Shown: piece after piece, positions 1 through 7,354 of the stretch
How the letters are laid out: every line of letters starts with the position of its first letter
Numbering within the stretch: position 1 is the first letter of the stretch
Assembly: GCA_018882725.1 (NCBI GenBank)
Contig: VERK01000004.1
Span: 1 to 27,476, forward strand
Direction: 5' to 3'
DNA from: Actinomycetota bacterium
GTDB taxonomy: Bacteria > Actinomycetota > Acidimicrobiia > Acidimicrobiales > Ilumatobacteraceae
DNA: 27,476 nt
Made by a program: the position numbers and the translations under genes
Notes under the pieces: model-generated
Told to the model about the DNA's origin: nothing
The model's input: only the letters and a program-made list of their open reading frames with translations
Databases searched by the model: none

Positions 1-327
<327 letters not shown>

Positions 328-358
328 CCGTCACCACTGCAGAAACCCCTGGTCAGGC

Positions 359-374
359 CGGGATGTAAATCCCG
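359..374 (+). terminator. Small hairpin after the fumarase gene, possible weak terminator
   Basis: A perfect 6-bp stem, CGGGAT pairing with ATCCCG around a GTAA loop, lies 32 bp after the fumarase stop. There is no T-run behind it, so an intrinsic terminator is only a possibility. Confidence 0.3.
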
Positions 375-421
375 AGTGAACTGGTCGGCTTTGGCGATAG
401 GGTTCAGCCTCCCATCGTTTC

Positions 422-427
422 AAGGAG
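422..427 (+). promoter_or_regulatory. Shine-Dalgarno of the peroxiredoxin gene
   Basis: AAGGAG stands 6 bp before the ATG at 434 and fixes that start. It is one of few strong ribosome binding sites in the window. A TAGGGT hexamer at 398-403 may be the -10 box of its promoter, without a clear -35. Confidence 0.7.
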
Positions 428-433
428 ATCACC

Positions 434-1072
434 ATGGCCGTTCGCCTGGGCGACATCGCCCCCGACTTCACCGCTGAGACCACCCAAGGCACCATCCGCT
501 TCCACGAGTGGCTGGGCGATTCCTGGGGCGTTCTCTTCAGCCACCCGAAGGACTTCACTCCGGTGTGCACCACCGAACTCGGCTACGTGGCCAAGATCAA
601 GCCCGAGTTCGACAAGCGCAACGTGAAGGTGATCGGCCTGTCGGTCGATCCGGTCGACAGCCACGTGAAGTGGGAAGGCGACATCGCCGAAACCCAGGGC
701 ACGCCCGTCAACTTCCCGATGATCGGCGACCCCGATCGCACGGTGAGCGATCTCTACGACATGATCCACCCGAATGCCAATGACACGTTGACGGTGCGCA
801 GCGTGTTCGTGATCGGGCCCGACAAGAAGGTGAAGCTGACCATCACCTACCCCGCGTCCACGGGCCGCAACTTCGACGAGATCCTGCGCGTGATCGACAG
901 CCTGCAACTCACCGCTCAGTACAAGGTGGCAACACCGGCCAACTGGACCGACGGCCAGGACGTGATCATCGGCGCCGCCGTCTCCGACGACGAAGCCAAG
1001 ACGCTGTTTCCGCAGGGCTGGAAGACCGTCAAGCCCTACCTTCGCGTGCTCGCTCAGCCGAACAAGAAGTAA
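434..1072 (+). CDS. Peroxiredoxin, Prx6 / 1-Cys type
   Basis: A thiol peroxidase of 212 residues that reduces hydrogen peroxide and organic hydroperoxides in the cytosol. The N-terminal AhpC/TSA thioredoxin-like fold carries the peroxidatic cysteine C45 in the motif FTPVCTTELG, which together with the PxxxT/S-C arrangement is diagnostic for peroxiredoxins. The length, the SHPKDFTPVCTTE form and the long C-terminal extension (roughly residues 165-212, containing DGQDVIIGAAVSDDEAKTLFPQGW) match the Prx6 subfamily rather than the ~190-residue AhpC type. I see no second conserved cysteine, consistent with a 1-Cys mechanism. The start is set by a Shine-Dalgarno at 422-427. Its stop codon abuts the stop of the convergent gene, with no spacer. 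The physiological reductant is unknown. Confidence 0.93.
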   Translation: MAVRLGDIAPDFTAETTQGTIRFHEWLGDSWGVLFSHPKDFTPVCTTELGYVAKIKPEFDKRNVKVIGLSVDPVDSHVKWEGDIAETQGTPVNFPMIGDPDRTVSDLYDMIHPNANDTLTVRSVFVIGPDKKVKLTITYPASTGRNFDEILRVIDSLQLTAQYKVATPANWTDGQDVIIGAAVSDDEAKTLFPQGWKTVKPYLRVLAQPNKK

Positions 1073-1552
1073 CTAGTTCAGCCAGTTCTCTTCGACCCAG
1101 CGCCTCACCTCAGGAGCCAACTTCTCGAGATGGGCCGCTGGGTCGTTGCGTACCAGCGTTGCGCTGATCGGCACGTTGACCCGTTCCGGATCGCACACCA
1201 AGGCCTCGGCATCGAAGCGCCGCGCCAGTTCGGAAACGTACGGGTCGCTCGAAATCACCACGTGCGGGCCTTCGTTCAGTGGCCACTTCGACCGCAACAA
1301 CGTCATCCACTTGTTCCACAGGTCGGCGTCGTTCCAGTCGTTGTGCAGAGAGTGCTGCACACGGACAACCGTCACATCCGGATGCAGATCCTGCAACCAT
1401 TTCGCCCGCAGTTCACCCGGAGCCGCTTCACCATCCTTGGTGTTCACGAAGACGACGAGGCGAGTACACCGTTCGGCCGCCCATCGAATCATGTACGAAT
1501 GACCCAGATGGGGTGGATCGAACCGCCCGATGATGAGCCCCGTGGGGTGCAT
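1073..1552 (-). CDS. NMN adenylyltransferase-like nucleotidyltransferase (short, stand-alone)
   Basis: A 159-residue single-domain nucleotidyltransferase. The N-terminus has the signature GRFDPPHLGH (residues ~9-18), the HxGH-type motif that binds ATP phosphates. A later SSDPYVSELARRF segment and VPISATLVRNDP near residue 128-139 match the SxDxY and ISxTxxR motifs of NadM / NadR-type nicotinamide-mononucleotide adenylyltransferases, which make NAD from NMN and ATP. The protein is shorter than typical NadD and has no kinase domain as in NadR, so NMN as substrate is likely but not proven; another pyridine or phosphopantetheine-like substrate cannot be excluded. The ATG at 1552 is preceded by TAGGTT and a 6-bp spacer, a leaderless arrangement. 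It diverges from the ABC transporter genes. Confidence 0.75.
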   Translation of the reverse strand: MHPTGLIIGRFDPPHLGHSYMIRWAAERCTRLVVFVNTKDGEAAPGELRAKWLQDLHPDVTVVRVQHSLHNDWNDADLWNKWMTLLRSKWPLNEGPHVVISSDPYVSELARRFDAEALVCDPERVNVPISATLVRNDPAAHLEKLAPEVRRWVEENWLN

Positions 1553-1558
1553 CGGGCC

Positions 1559-1564
1559 AACCTA
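1559..1564 (-). promoter_or_regulatory. -10 box of a predicted leaderless promoter (NMNAT-like gene)
   Basis: TAGGTT, then 6 bp (ggcccg), then ATG. A CCGACA hexamer 17 bp further upstream (1587-1582) is a partial match to TTGACA. Transcription would begin at the start codon. Confidence 0.55.
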
Positions 1565-1568
1565 ACGG

Positions 1569-1574
1569 CAGACT
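1569..1574 (+). promoter_or_regulatory. Weak -10-like box before the ABC transporter operon
   Basis: CAGACT lies exactly 6 bp before the ATG at 1581. It matches TANNNT in two of three fixed positions. No Shine-Dalgarno is visible, so a leaderless start is plausible but weakly supported. Confidence 0.3.
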
Positions 1575-1580
1575 GAAGAC

Positions 1581-2330
1581 ATGTCGGAGTCCGCAACCCC
1601 CACGCTCACGGCCGCAGCATCCGCCGTCGACGCGTTCAAGATCTACGGCAAGGGCGACAGCGAAGTACGCGCCCTCGACGGCGTCACCGTCACGTTCGAC
1701 GTCGGCCGCTTCACCGCCATCATGGGTCCGTCCGGCTCGGGCAAGAGCACGCTCATGCACTGCCTGGCCGGTCTCGATTCGCTCACCTCGGGCACGGTGC
1801 GCATCGGCGACACCGACATCTCCGAATTGAGCGACAAAGCGCTCACGCGTCTGCGCCGTGAGCAAGTGGGCTTCATCTTCCAGGCCTACAACCTCATTCC
1901 TACCCTCACGGCTCTCGAGAACATCCGACTCCCACTCGACCTCGGCGGCGAGTCGGGCGATCAGGCCTGGATCGATCAAGTGGTCGATGCTGTCAACCTG
2001 CGCGATCGCCTCGACCATCGCCCGAGCGAACTGTCGGGCGGGCAGCAACAGCGCGTAGCCGTGGCCCGCGCGCTGGCCAGCCGGCCGCGCATCATCTTCG
2101 CCGACGAACCCACCGGCAACCTCGACAGCCGCACCGGTACCGAGATTCTCAAGTTCATGCGTCGCGCGGTGAGCGAGTTCGGACAGACCATCGTGATGGT
2201 CACGCACGACGCCGTTGCCGCGTCGTACGCCGATCGTGTGGTCTTCCTCGCCGACGGTCGCATCGTCGACGAGATGACCGAGCCCACGGCCGATCGTGTA
2301 CTCGATCGCATGAAGAGCCTCGGCAACTGA
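1581..2330 (+). CDS. ABC transporter ATP-binding protein, MacB/LolD type
   Basis: A 249-residue ATPase that powers an FtsX-type permease at the inner face of the membrane. All catalytic motifs are present: Walker A GPSGSGKST at residues 49-57, Q-loop glutamine at 101 (FQAYNLIPTLTALEN, the hallmark of the MacB/LolD/FtsE class), signature LSGGQQQR at 151-158, Walker B IIFADEP at 171-177 and the switch histidine at 209 (VTHD). The N-terminal ~13 residues are an Ala/Thr-rich extension. The permease follows 11 bp after the stop, so the two form an operon. Substrate is unknown; related systems export lipids, peptides or lipoproteins, or do mechanotransmission rather than transport. Confidence 0.93.
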   Translation: MSESATPTLTAAASAVDAFKIYGKGDSEVRALDGVTVTFDVGRFTAIMGPSGSGKSTLMHCLAGLDSLTSGTVRIGDTDISELSDKALTRLRREQVGFIFQAYNLIPTLTALENIRLPLDLGGESGDQAWIDQVVDAVNLRDRLDHRPSELSGGQQQRVAVARALASRPRIIFADEPTGNLDSRTGTEILKFMRRAVSEFGQTIVMVTHDAVAASYADRVVFLADGRIVDEMTEPTADRVLDRMKSLGN

Positions 2331-2341
2331 CTCACCTCCCC

Positions 2342-4915
2342 ATGTCGACTCCGGTCCCCCGTCTGACCCTGCGCGGAGTACTCGCGCGCAAGTGGCGCAT
2401 CTTCCTCACGGTGCTCGCTGTCGTGAGCGGTGTGGCGTTCGTGTCGGGCGCCTTCGTTCTCACCGACAGCGTGAAGCGCGCCATCAACGAGTTGTTCGCC
2501 ACGCTGTCGGGCGAGGTCGACCTCGAAGTGCGATCGACTGTCGCCTTCGGTGACGCCGCACGCGCCGAGCGCGACCCGGTTCCGTTCGAACTCATCGACT
2601 CCATCGCCGCCGTACCCGGAGTCGACAAGGTCGAGGTCAACATTCTTCGCGCCGCCACGGTCATCACGTCAGATGGCGAGCCGTTGCGAACCACTGGGCC
2701 GTCGTTCGGCATCGCGTGGGAGGGCCCCGACGGACTCGACGGCCGAACCTTGGTGAAAGGCGACATCGCCCGTGGCCCGGGCGAGATCACTCTCGACCAG
2801 TCGTCGGCTCGTCGCGCCGGCTACGAAATCGGCGACACCGTCACGATCGTGGGCCCCACCGGTAAGGGCGAATTCGAACTGGTGGGCCTGAACGGCACCG
2901 GCAGCACGTCGAACGGCGGTGGCGCCGCCATCATCGCGTTCGAGCCGCAAACGGCCAACGAATTCCTCGGCGCGGAGAACCGTGCCGACTCGCTCTACAT
3001 CGCCCTCTCCGATGGCGCATCGCGCGAGGACGTGCAGCAAGCGGTTCAGTCGGCGATCGACGCCAAGTACGAAGTGATCACCGGTGAGCAGTCGGCCAAG
3101 GAGACCGCCGGTGCGATCAACGACGTGATCGACATCTTCGGCAACGTGTTGCTCGGATTCGCCGCCGTGTCGCTGTTCGTGAGCGCGTTCCTCATCTTCA
3201 ACACCTTCGCCATCATCGTGAGCCAGCGCCTGCGCGAACTCGCGTTGTTGCGCGCCGTGGGTGCGAGTACACGCCAGATCCGCTCGATGATCGTGGGCGA
3301 ATCGCTCATCGTGTCGGTATTGGCCACCGTGCTCGGCATCTTCGCCGGCATGGGCGTAGCCGTGGGCATCGTCGCGCTCTTCAACGCCACCGGTGCGGCC
3401 TTCCCGTCGGCGTCACTCATCGTGTCGACTCGCACGATCCTCGCGTCGTTGTTCGTCGGCGTGGGTGTCACCGTCGCCGCGGCCATCATTCCGGCCATTC
3501 GCGCCGGTCGTATTCCCCCGGTTGCCGCCATGCGGCCCGAACTCGGCTTCACCGCACTGCAGAAGAACAAGCGCTTGGTTGTCGGATCGGTCGTCACGGC
3601 ACTCGGTGTTGCGTTCTTCGGCACCGGTGTGTTCATCCAACCCGGCAATGTCGTGAGCACTCTGCTCCTCGCCGCCCTCGGCGCAGTGTTCATCTTTCTC
3701 GGTGTCTCCAGCCTGTCCACCACGGTGGCCGCACCGGCTAGCCGCGTGATCAGTCGTACTCTCCCGCTGCCGTTCTTCCCGATGACACGTTCGATCCCGG
3801 GCCGTCTCGGCAGTCGCAACGCTCAGCGCACCCCGCGTCGCACGGCATCCACCGCATCGGCACTCATGATCGGCCTCGCTCTCGTGAGCACCGTGGCCGT
3901 GGTGGCCGAATCGGTTCGCCAAACCTTCCGCGATCAGATCGAGGGTTCGGTCACGGCCGACTTCTTCATCTCGAACGGCCCGCAGAACTTCCAAGGCCTG
4001 CCCGCAGCGTTCGCCGAGCGCCTGCAGCAACTCCCCGAACTCGGTGCGGTGAGTCCGTTCCGCGCGACGGTGGCTCTGGTCAATGGTGACGAGAAGCAGC
4101 TCGGCGCCGTGCGCGGCTCGGCCTTCAAGGACCTCGTCGACATCGAATTGCAGACCGGAAGTGTCGATTCGCTCGACGCCGGAATGATCCTGCTGCACGA
4201 AGACCCGGCCCGCGACTACGGCGTGGGTGTGGGCGACAGCCTCGACATCACCTGGCAGAACGGCACGAAGCAGACGCTCGAAGTGGGCGGCGTGTACGCC
4301 GACTCCAGCATCGCCGGCAACTGGCTCATCGGACTCGACACACTCGCGGCGGTATCCACCGCTCAACCCGTCGACTTCTTCATCGGAGCGAAAATCGCTG
4401 AAGGTGTCACCATCGACGATGCACGGGTGGCGGTCGAGAAGATCGCCGAAGACTTCCCGAGTGCCGAGGTGCAGAACCAAGCCGAGTTCCAGCAGAGCCA
4501 GGAAGACCAGTTCAACCAGTTACTCATCGTGATCTACGGCTTGCTCATCATCTCCATCGCCATCGCCGTCCTGGGCATCGCCAACACCATGGCGCTCAGC
4601 GTGTTCGAACGCACGCGCGAGTTCGGTCTGCTGCGCGCCGTTGGGATGAGCAAGAAGATGCTCAAGCGTTCGATCCGATGGGAAGCCGTGATCGTGGCCG
4701 TGTTCGGTGCCGTGCTCGGCATCGTCGTCGGTGTTCCATTGGGCGCCGCCGTCACCTTCGCACTGCCCGAATCGTTCGTGACCACCATCGTCGTTCCGTA
4801 CAGCACCATCGTCACGGTGCTCATCGCCGCCATCGTGGTGGGCGTGGTCGCGGCCATCGGTCCGGCTCGGCGCGCCGCCAAGCTCGACGTGCTCGAAGCG
4901 ATCTCGTCGACCTGA
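2342..4915 (+). CDS. ABC transporter permease with two FtsX units in tandem
   Basis: An 857-residue membrane protein and partner of the ATPase just upstream. It begins with a TM segment at ~residues 17-40 (IFLTVLAVVSGVAFVSGAF). A large extracytoplasmic MacB-like domain follows to ~260, then an FtsX three-helix unit (~265-390) with the cytoplasmic RLRELALLRAVGAS coupling segment. Two further helices lie at ~415-460. After a loop with RNAQRTPRRTASTASAL, a new TM (~505-525) starts the second half: another extracytoplasmic domain (~530-715) and a second FtsX unit (~725-850) with the matching ERTREFGLLRAVGMS segment. Single MacB permeases work as dimers; here both halves are fused in one chain, a layout known in actinobacteria. 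The ATG at 2342 has no clear Shine-Dalgarno and probably relies on coupling. Confidence 0.92.
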   Translation: MSTPVPRLTLRGVLARKWRIFLTVLAVVSGVAFVSGAFVLTDSVKRAINELFATLSGEVDLEVRSTVAFGDAARAERDPVPFELIDSIAAVPGVDKVEVNILRAATVITSDGEPLRTTGPSFGIAWEGPDGLDGRTLVKGDIARGPGEITLDQSSARRAGYEIGDTVTIVGPTGKGEFELVGLNGTGSTSNGGGAAIIAFEPQTANEFLGAENRADSLYIALSDGASREDVQQAVQSAIDAKYEVITGEQSAKETAGAINDVIDIFGNVLLGFAAVSLFVSAFLIFNTFAIIVSQRLRELALLRAVGASTRQIRSMIVGESLIVSVLATVLGIFAGMGVAVGIVALFNATGAAFPSASLIVSTRTILASLFVGVGVTVAAAIIPAIRAGRIPPVAAMRPELGFTALQKNKRLVVGSVVTALGVAFFGTGVFIQPGNVVSTLLLAALGAVFIFLGVSSLSTTVAAPASRVISRTLPLPFFPMTRSIPGRLGSRNAQRTPRRTASTASALMIGLALVSTVAVVAESVRQTFRDQIEGSVTADFFISNGPQNFQGLPAAFAERLQQLPELGAVSPFRATVALVNGDEKQLGAVRGSAFKDLVDIELQTGSVDSLDAGMILLHEDPARDYGVGVGDSLDITWQNGTKQTLEVGGVYADSSIAGNWLIGLDTLAAVSTAQPVDFFIGAKIAEGVTIDDARVAVEKIAEDFPSAEVQNQAEFQQSQEDQFNQLLIVIYGLLIISIAIAVLGIANTMALSVFERTREFGLLRAVGMSKKMLKRSIRWEAVIVAVFGAVLGIVVGVPLGAAVTFALPESFVTTIVVPYSTIVTVLIAAIVVGVVAAIGPARRAAKLDVLEAISST

Positions 4916-4924
4916 GTCGGATCG

Positions 4925-5800
4925 TCAGCCGAAGTCGCGCAGATCGTCGAAGATCCGCACGCGCTGCCGGGCCGCTCGCGCTTCGTTCAGATAGAGCACA
5001 TCGGCCGGCATCGACGTCTCGAGCAACGGCGGAGGAACCAACCGCTGGCCATCACCGGCCTGACACGCCGTGCACCAGTAGGCCATGCGGCGGTCTTCGC
5101 CCTGACGCGCGCCGGTGATGGACGAACCGCACCGCACACACGGCTGGCCCACCCGTCCGTACACCGACAGCGAACGATGCCCGTCGCGTACCGCGCGACC
5201 CATGGCCTGAACGATCGTCCATACGTCGTCGTACTCGAGTTCGCCCACCGGAGTGAACGGACTCAACTCGAGAGCCCACAGCACTTCCGAACGATCGACG
5301 TTGCCCGATCCGATCAGAACGTGCGGATCGCCCAGCGCGTCGAAGATCGACATGGCGGCTCGCGTCGGGTGGAAGAGCCGCGTCGCGACGGCGCCGAGGT
5401 CGACACCCTCGCGACGAAGATCGGGACCCACACCACCACTCTGCGGATGACGATGCCGATCGGGCATGCGATACGAGTCGACGGCCACCGAACCGAAACA
5501 CACCGCGGTCCACCCGGGAACCTCGATCACCACGCGAGCGAACGACATCGGCAAACGCCACATCTGATTCGACCGGTAGAGCTCCCACGAACCTCGCCAG
5601 CGAAGCCAAGTTTCAATGGTGATTCCGTCGTCCCACTCGATCGACACGCAGCGACCGTCGCGATGAATGCTCTCGATCACACTGTGTTCGGACGGCAAGG
5701 GCCACAATCCCGCCACCACATCGACGCGCAGGGACGACTGATTCACGAGTGCGGTCCGCATGGCGGATACAGCACGATTCAGGCGGGCCCCTCCCGACAC
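4925..5800 (-). CDS. Fpg/Nei2-family protein with apparently lost catalytic residues
   Basis: Fpg/Nei proteins remove oxidised bases from DNA. This one keeps the DNA-binding parts: an H2TH region with the GSGNVDRSEVLWALELSPFTPVGEL-type block, split at its GN asparagine, and a C-terminal zinc finger (VYGRVGQPCVRCG, then AYWCTACQ) with four cysteines and the arginine before it. The start chosen is GTG at 5800, which has TACGCT plus a 6-bp spacer before it and gives 291 residues beginning MSGG. Aligned from memory with Nei2 proteins, which begin MPEG, catalytic Pro2 and Glu3 become Ser and Gly, and the lysine of the RGK beta-hairpin becomes arginine (DGR, R50). A start further upstream in frame would not restore MPEG. 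The family is confident; loss of glycosylase activity is inference. It converges with the permease gene. Confidence 0.82.
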   Translation of the reverse strand: MSGGARLNRAVSAMRTALVNQSSLRVDVVAGLWPLPSEHSVIESIHRDGRCVSIEWDDGITIETWLRWRGSWELYRSNQMWRLPMSFARVVIEVPGWTAVCFGSVAVDSYRMPDRHRHPQSGGVGPDLRREGVDLGAVATRLFHPTRAAMSIFDALGDPHVLIGSGNVDRSEVLWALELSPFTPVGELEYDDVWTIVQAMGRAVRDGHRSLSVYGRVGQPCVRCGSSITGARQGEDRRMAYWCTACQAGDGQRLVPPPLLETSMPADVLYLNEARAARQRVRIFDDLRDFG

Positions 5801-5806
5801 GATCCC

Positions 5807-5812
5807 AGCGTA
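5807..5812 (-). promoter_or_regulatory. -10 box deciding the GTG start of the Nei2-like gene
   Basis: TACGCT followed by gggatc and GTG (5800-5798). Same TANNNT-6-start pattern as other genes here. No recognisable -35. Confidence 0.5.
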
Positions 5813-5844
5813 GATTCGTGTCGACACGCTGTTGTGGCATACCC

Positions 5845-6156
5845 ATGAGCAACCAACCCGAACGCGACGACGAACCCCAACCACAGAACGCCGACGCGGC
5901 CATGATCGAACGCGCGCGTCGCAAGTACGGAGCCGTCGGTGCGGTGGTGGCCAGCAGCATGCTCGGCATCGAGCGAGTGCTCGGCCGCAAACCCAAAGAT
6001 GAAGAGCCAGCGGTGTGGGAGGCCTCGGGCGAGCCGGGCGACATCGACAACGACGGCATCACCATCGACGTCGACGACGAGACTCAGGTCGTCAGCAATC
6101 CCACGGCACGTCGCCGAACCCGCCGCGTGGTGAAGCGGCGCCCGAACGGCGACTGA
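5845..6156 (+). CDS. Small conserved-looking hypothetical protein (103 aa)
   Basis: I cannot assign a function. The ATG at 5845 gives a sensible start (MSNQPERDDEPQPQN); the frame is open further upstream, but that part overlaps the divergent gene and reads like non-coding. The protein has a charged, proline-rich N-terminus, then a predicted amphipathic/hydrophobic helix around residues 26-48 (KYGAVGAVVASSMLGIERVL), a lysine-rich GRKPKDEE turn, an acidic middle (DIDNDGITIDVDDE) and a strongly basic tail (RRRTRRVVKRR). The helix is short for a membrane span but could associate with a membrane. The acidic-then-basic pattern suggests a disordered C-terminus. It is divergent from the Nei2-like gene and convergent with the DUF4916 gene; neither relationship suggests a role. 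Confidence 0.65.
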   Translation: MSNQPERDDEPQPQNADAAMIERARRKYGAVGAVVASSMLGIERVLGRKPKDEEPAVWEASGEPGDIDNDGITIDVDDETQVVSNPTARRRTRRVVKRRPNGD

Positions 6157-6174
6157 CCGAGTCGGTCGAAAGCT

Positions 6175-6711
6175 CTAGGGCAATTCGCCGACGTGGCCGA
6201 GAGCCAGTCGGAGCAGACGATCCTGTCCACCGGTCATGTCGGCGGTGATCTTGGCGCTGGCGGCCTCGGACGGGCTGAACCAGGCCAGGTCGAGAGCCTC
6301 CTGGGTGGGCGTGCACTCGCCGTCCACCGGCACCACGTAGGCCAGGCTCACCGCGTGGTGGCGAGGATCGGTGAAGCCACTGACGTCGGGGTCGGGGAAG
6401 TACTCAGCGATCGTGAACGGCGCCGGGTTGGGTGGCACCCGCGGCAAGGCCAAGGGGCCGAGATCTTTCTCGAGGTGGCGAATGAGCGCATCACGCACGC
6501 GCTCGCCGTACAAGACACGGCCCGACACCAGCATTCGGCTGATCGATCCATCGGCCGCCACGCGCAACAACAGGCCAACCTGCACCACTCGACCATGTGA
6601 ATCGACTCGCACCGGGACGGCGTCGACGTACACCAACGGCACGTTGGCGCGAACCTGAGCCAATTGGTCGGGGCTCAGCCAGGAGGTGCGAGTGTCGGTG
6701 TTGTCGCTCAC
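6175..6711 (-). CDS. DUF4916 / Nudix-like protein with degenerate Nudix box
   Basis: A 178-residue protein resembling the actinobacterial DUF4916 family, whose fold is Nudix-like. It starts at GTG 6711 (MSDNTDTRTSWLSPDQLAQV). After the block VPLVYVDAVPVRVD (~25-38) there is a segment at ~64-86 (GRVLYGERVRDALIRHLEKDLG) in the place of the Nudix box. The expected REUXEEXG reads RHLEKDLG, so two of the metal-binding glutamates are changed. A conserved-looking FTIAEYFPD and RHHAVSLAYVVPV follow. Hydrolase activity is therefore doubtful, and a binding or regulatory role is possible. I see no TANNNT box at the standard distance before the start. It does not seem to be in an operon with tag, whose stop lies 46 bp away upstream on the same strand. 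Confidence 0.7.
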   Translation of the reverse strand: MSDNTDTRTSWLSPDQLAQVRANVPLVYVDAVPVRVDSHGRVVQVGLLLRVAADGSISRMLVSGRVLYGERVRDALIRHLEKDLGPLALPRVPPNPAPFTIAEYFPDPDVSGFTDPRHHAVSLAYVVPVDGECTPTQEALDLAWFSPSEAASAKITADMTGGQDRLLRLALGHVGELP

Positions 6712-6757
6712 AGTGCCTCATTCTCCCAGATCGGTCCGACCGGTGTGAACGAATGGT

Positions 6758-7354
6758 TCACTTTCGCGTCACGGCCCGGCGCGACCGCTCGGCGGCCTCC
6801 CGCACGACGCAGCCCACGTGATGGTCGTTCACCAGACCCATCGACTGCATGAACGCGTACATGGTGGTCGGGCCCACGAACGACCAGCCCCGCTTCTTCA
6901 GATCTTTCGAGAGGGCGACCGACTCGGGCGACGTCACGAACGAGGACACCTGATCGAGTGTCGGGTCGGCCGGCCGTGACGCCGGATCGGGTTCGAAGCG
7001 CCACACGAAATCGGCCAGTGACCCGAACTCGTCGATCAGATCAGCCACGCGCCCGGCGTTGTTGATGGTCGATTCGATCTTGCCCCGATGGCGCACGATC
7101 GACGAGTCGGTCAACAGTCGATCCACGTCACGCGACCCGAATCGTGCCACTCGCTCGGGATCGAAGTCGGCGAACACCCGTCGGAAGTCGGCCCGCTTGT
7201 TCAGAATGGTCGACCACGACAGACCGCTCTGAAATCCTTCGAGGCAGATCTTCTCGAACAACCGCCGATCGTCGGCAACGGCGAAACCCCATTCGGTGTC
7301 GTGGTACTCGATCATCAGGGGCGACGAGGTCGCCCACGCGCAACGTTCGCTCAT
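6758..7354 (-). CDS. tag: DNA-3-methyladenine glycosylase I
   Basis: A 198-residue base-excision enzyme that removes 3-methyladenine from alkylated DNA. It starts MSERCAWATS, giving the expected Tag N-terminus (C5 and H18 as zinc ligands in CAW... and EYHDTEWG). The catalytic glutamate lies in LEGFQSGLSWSTIL (E39), and the C-terminal NDHHVGCVVR supplies the remaining zinc ligands. RGWSFVGPTTMYAFMQSMGLVNDH is the conserved HhH-like ending, here summarised by its FVGPTT and QSMGLVNDH parts. The frame is open upstream of this ATG, but the Tag-like sequence begins here. Its ATG overlaps the TGA of the dioxygenase gene by 4 bp (ATGA), so it is translationally coupled to it. Confidence 0.95.
   Translation of the reverse strand: MSERCAWATSSPLMIEYHDTEWGFAVADDRRLFEKICLEGFQSGLSWSTILNKRADFRRVFADFDPERVARFGSRDVDRLLTDSSIVRHRGKIESTINNAGRVADLIDEFGSLADFVWRFEPDPASRPADPTLDQVSSFVTSPESVALSKDLKKRGWSFVGPTTMYAFMQSMGLVNDHHVGCVVREAAERSRRAVTRK

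Noticed and set aside
6155..6167. Dyad GACCGA-G-TCGGTC between the small hypothetical gene and the DUF4916 gene, as a terminator
   Set aside because: Stem of only 5 bp if a 3-nt loop is allowed, no T-run on either side; too weak to call.
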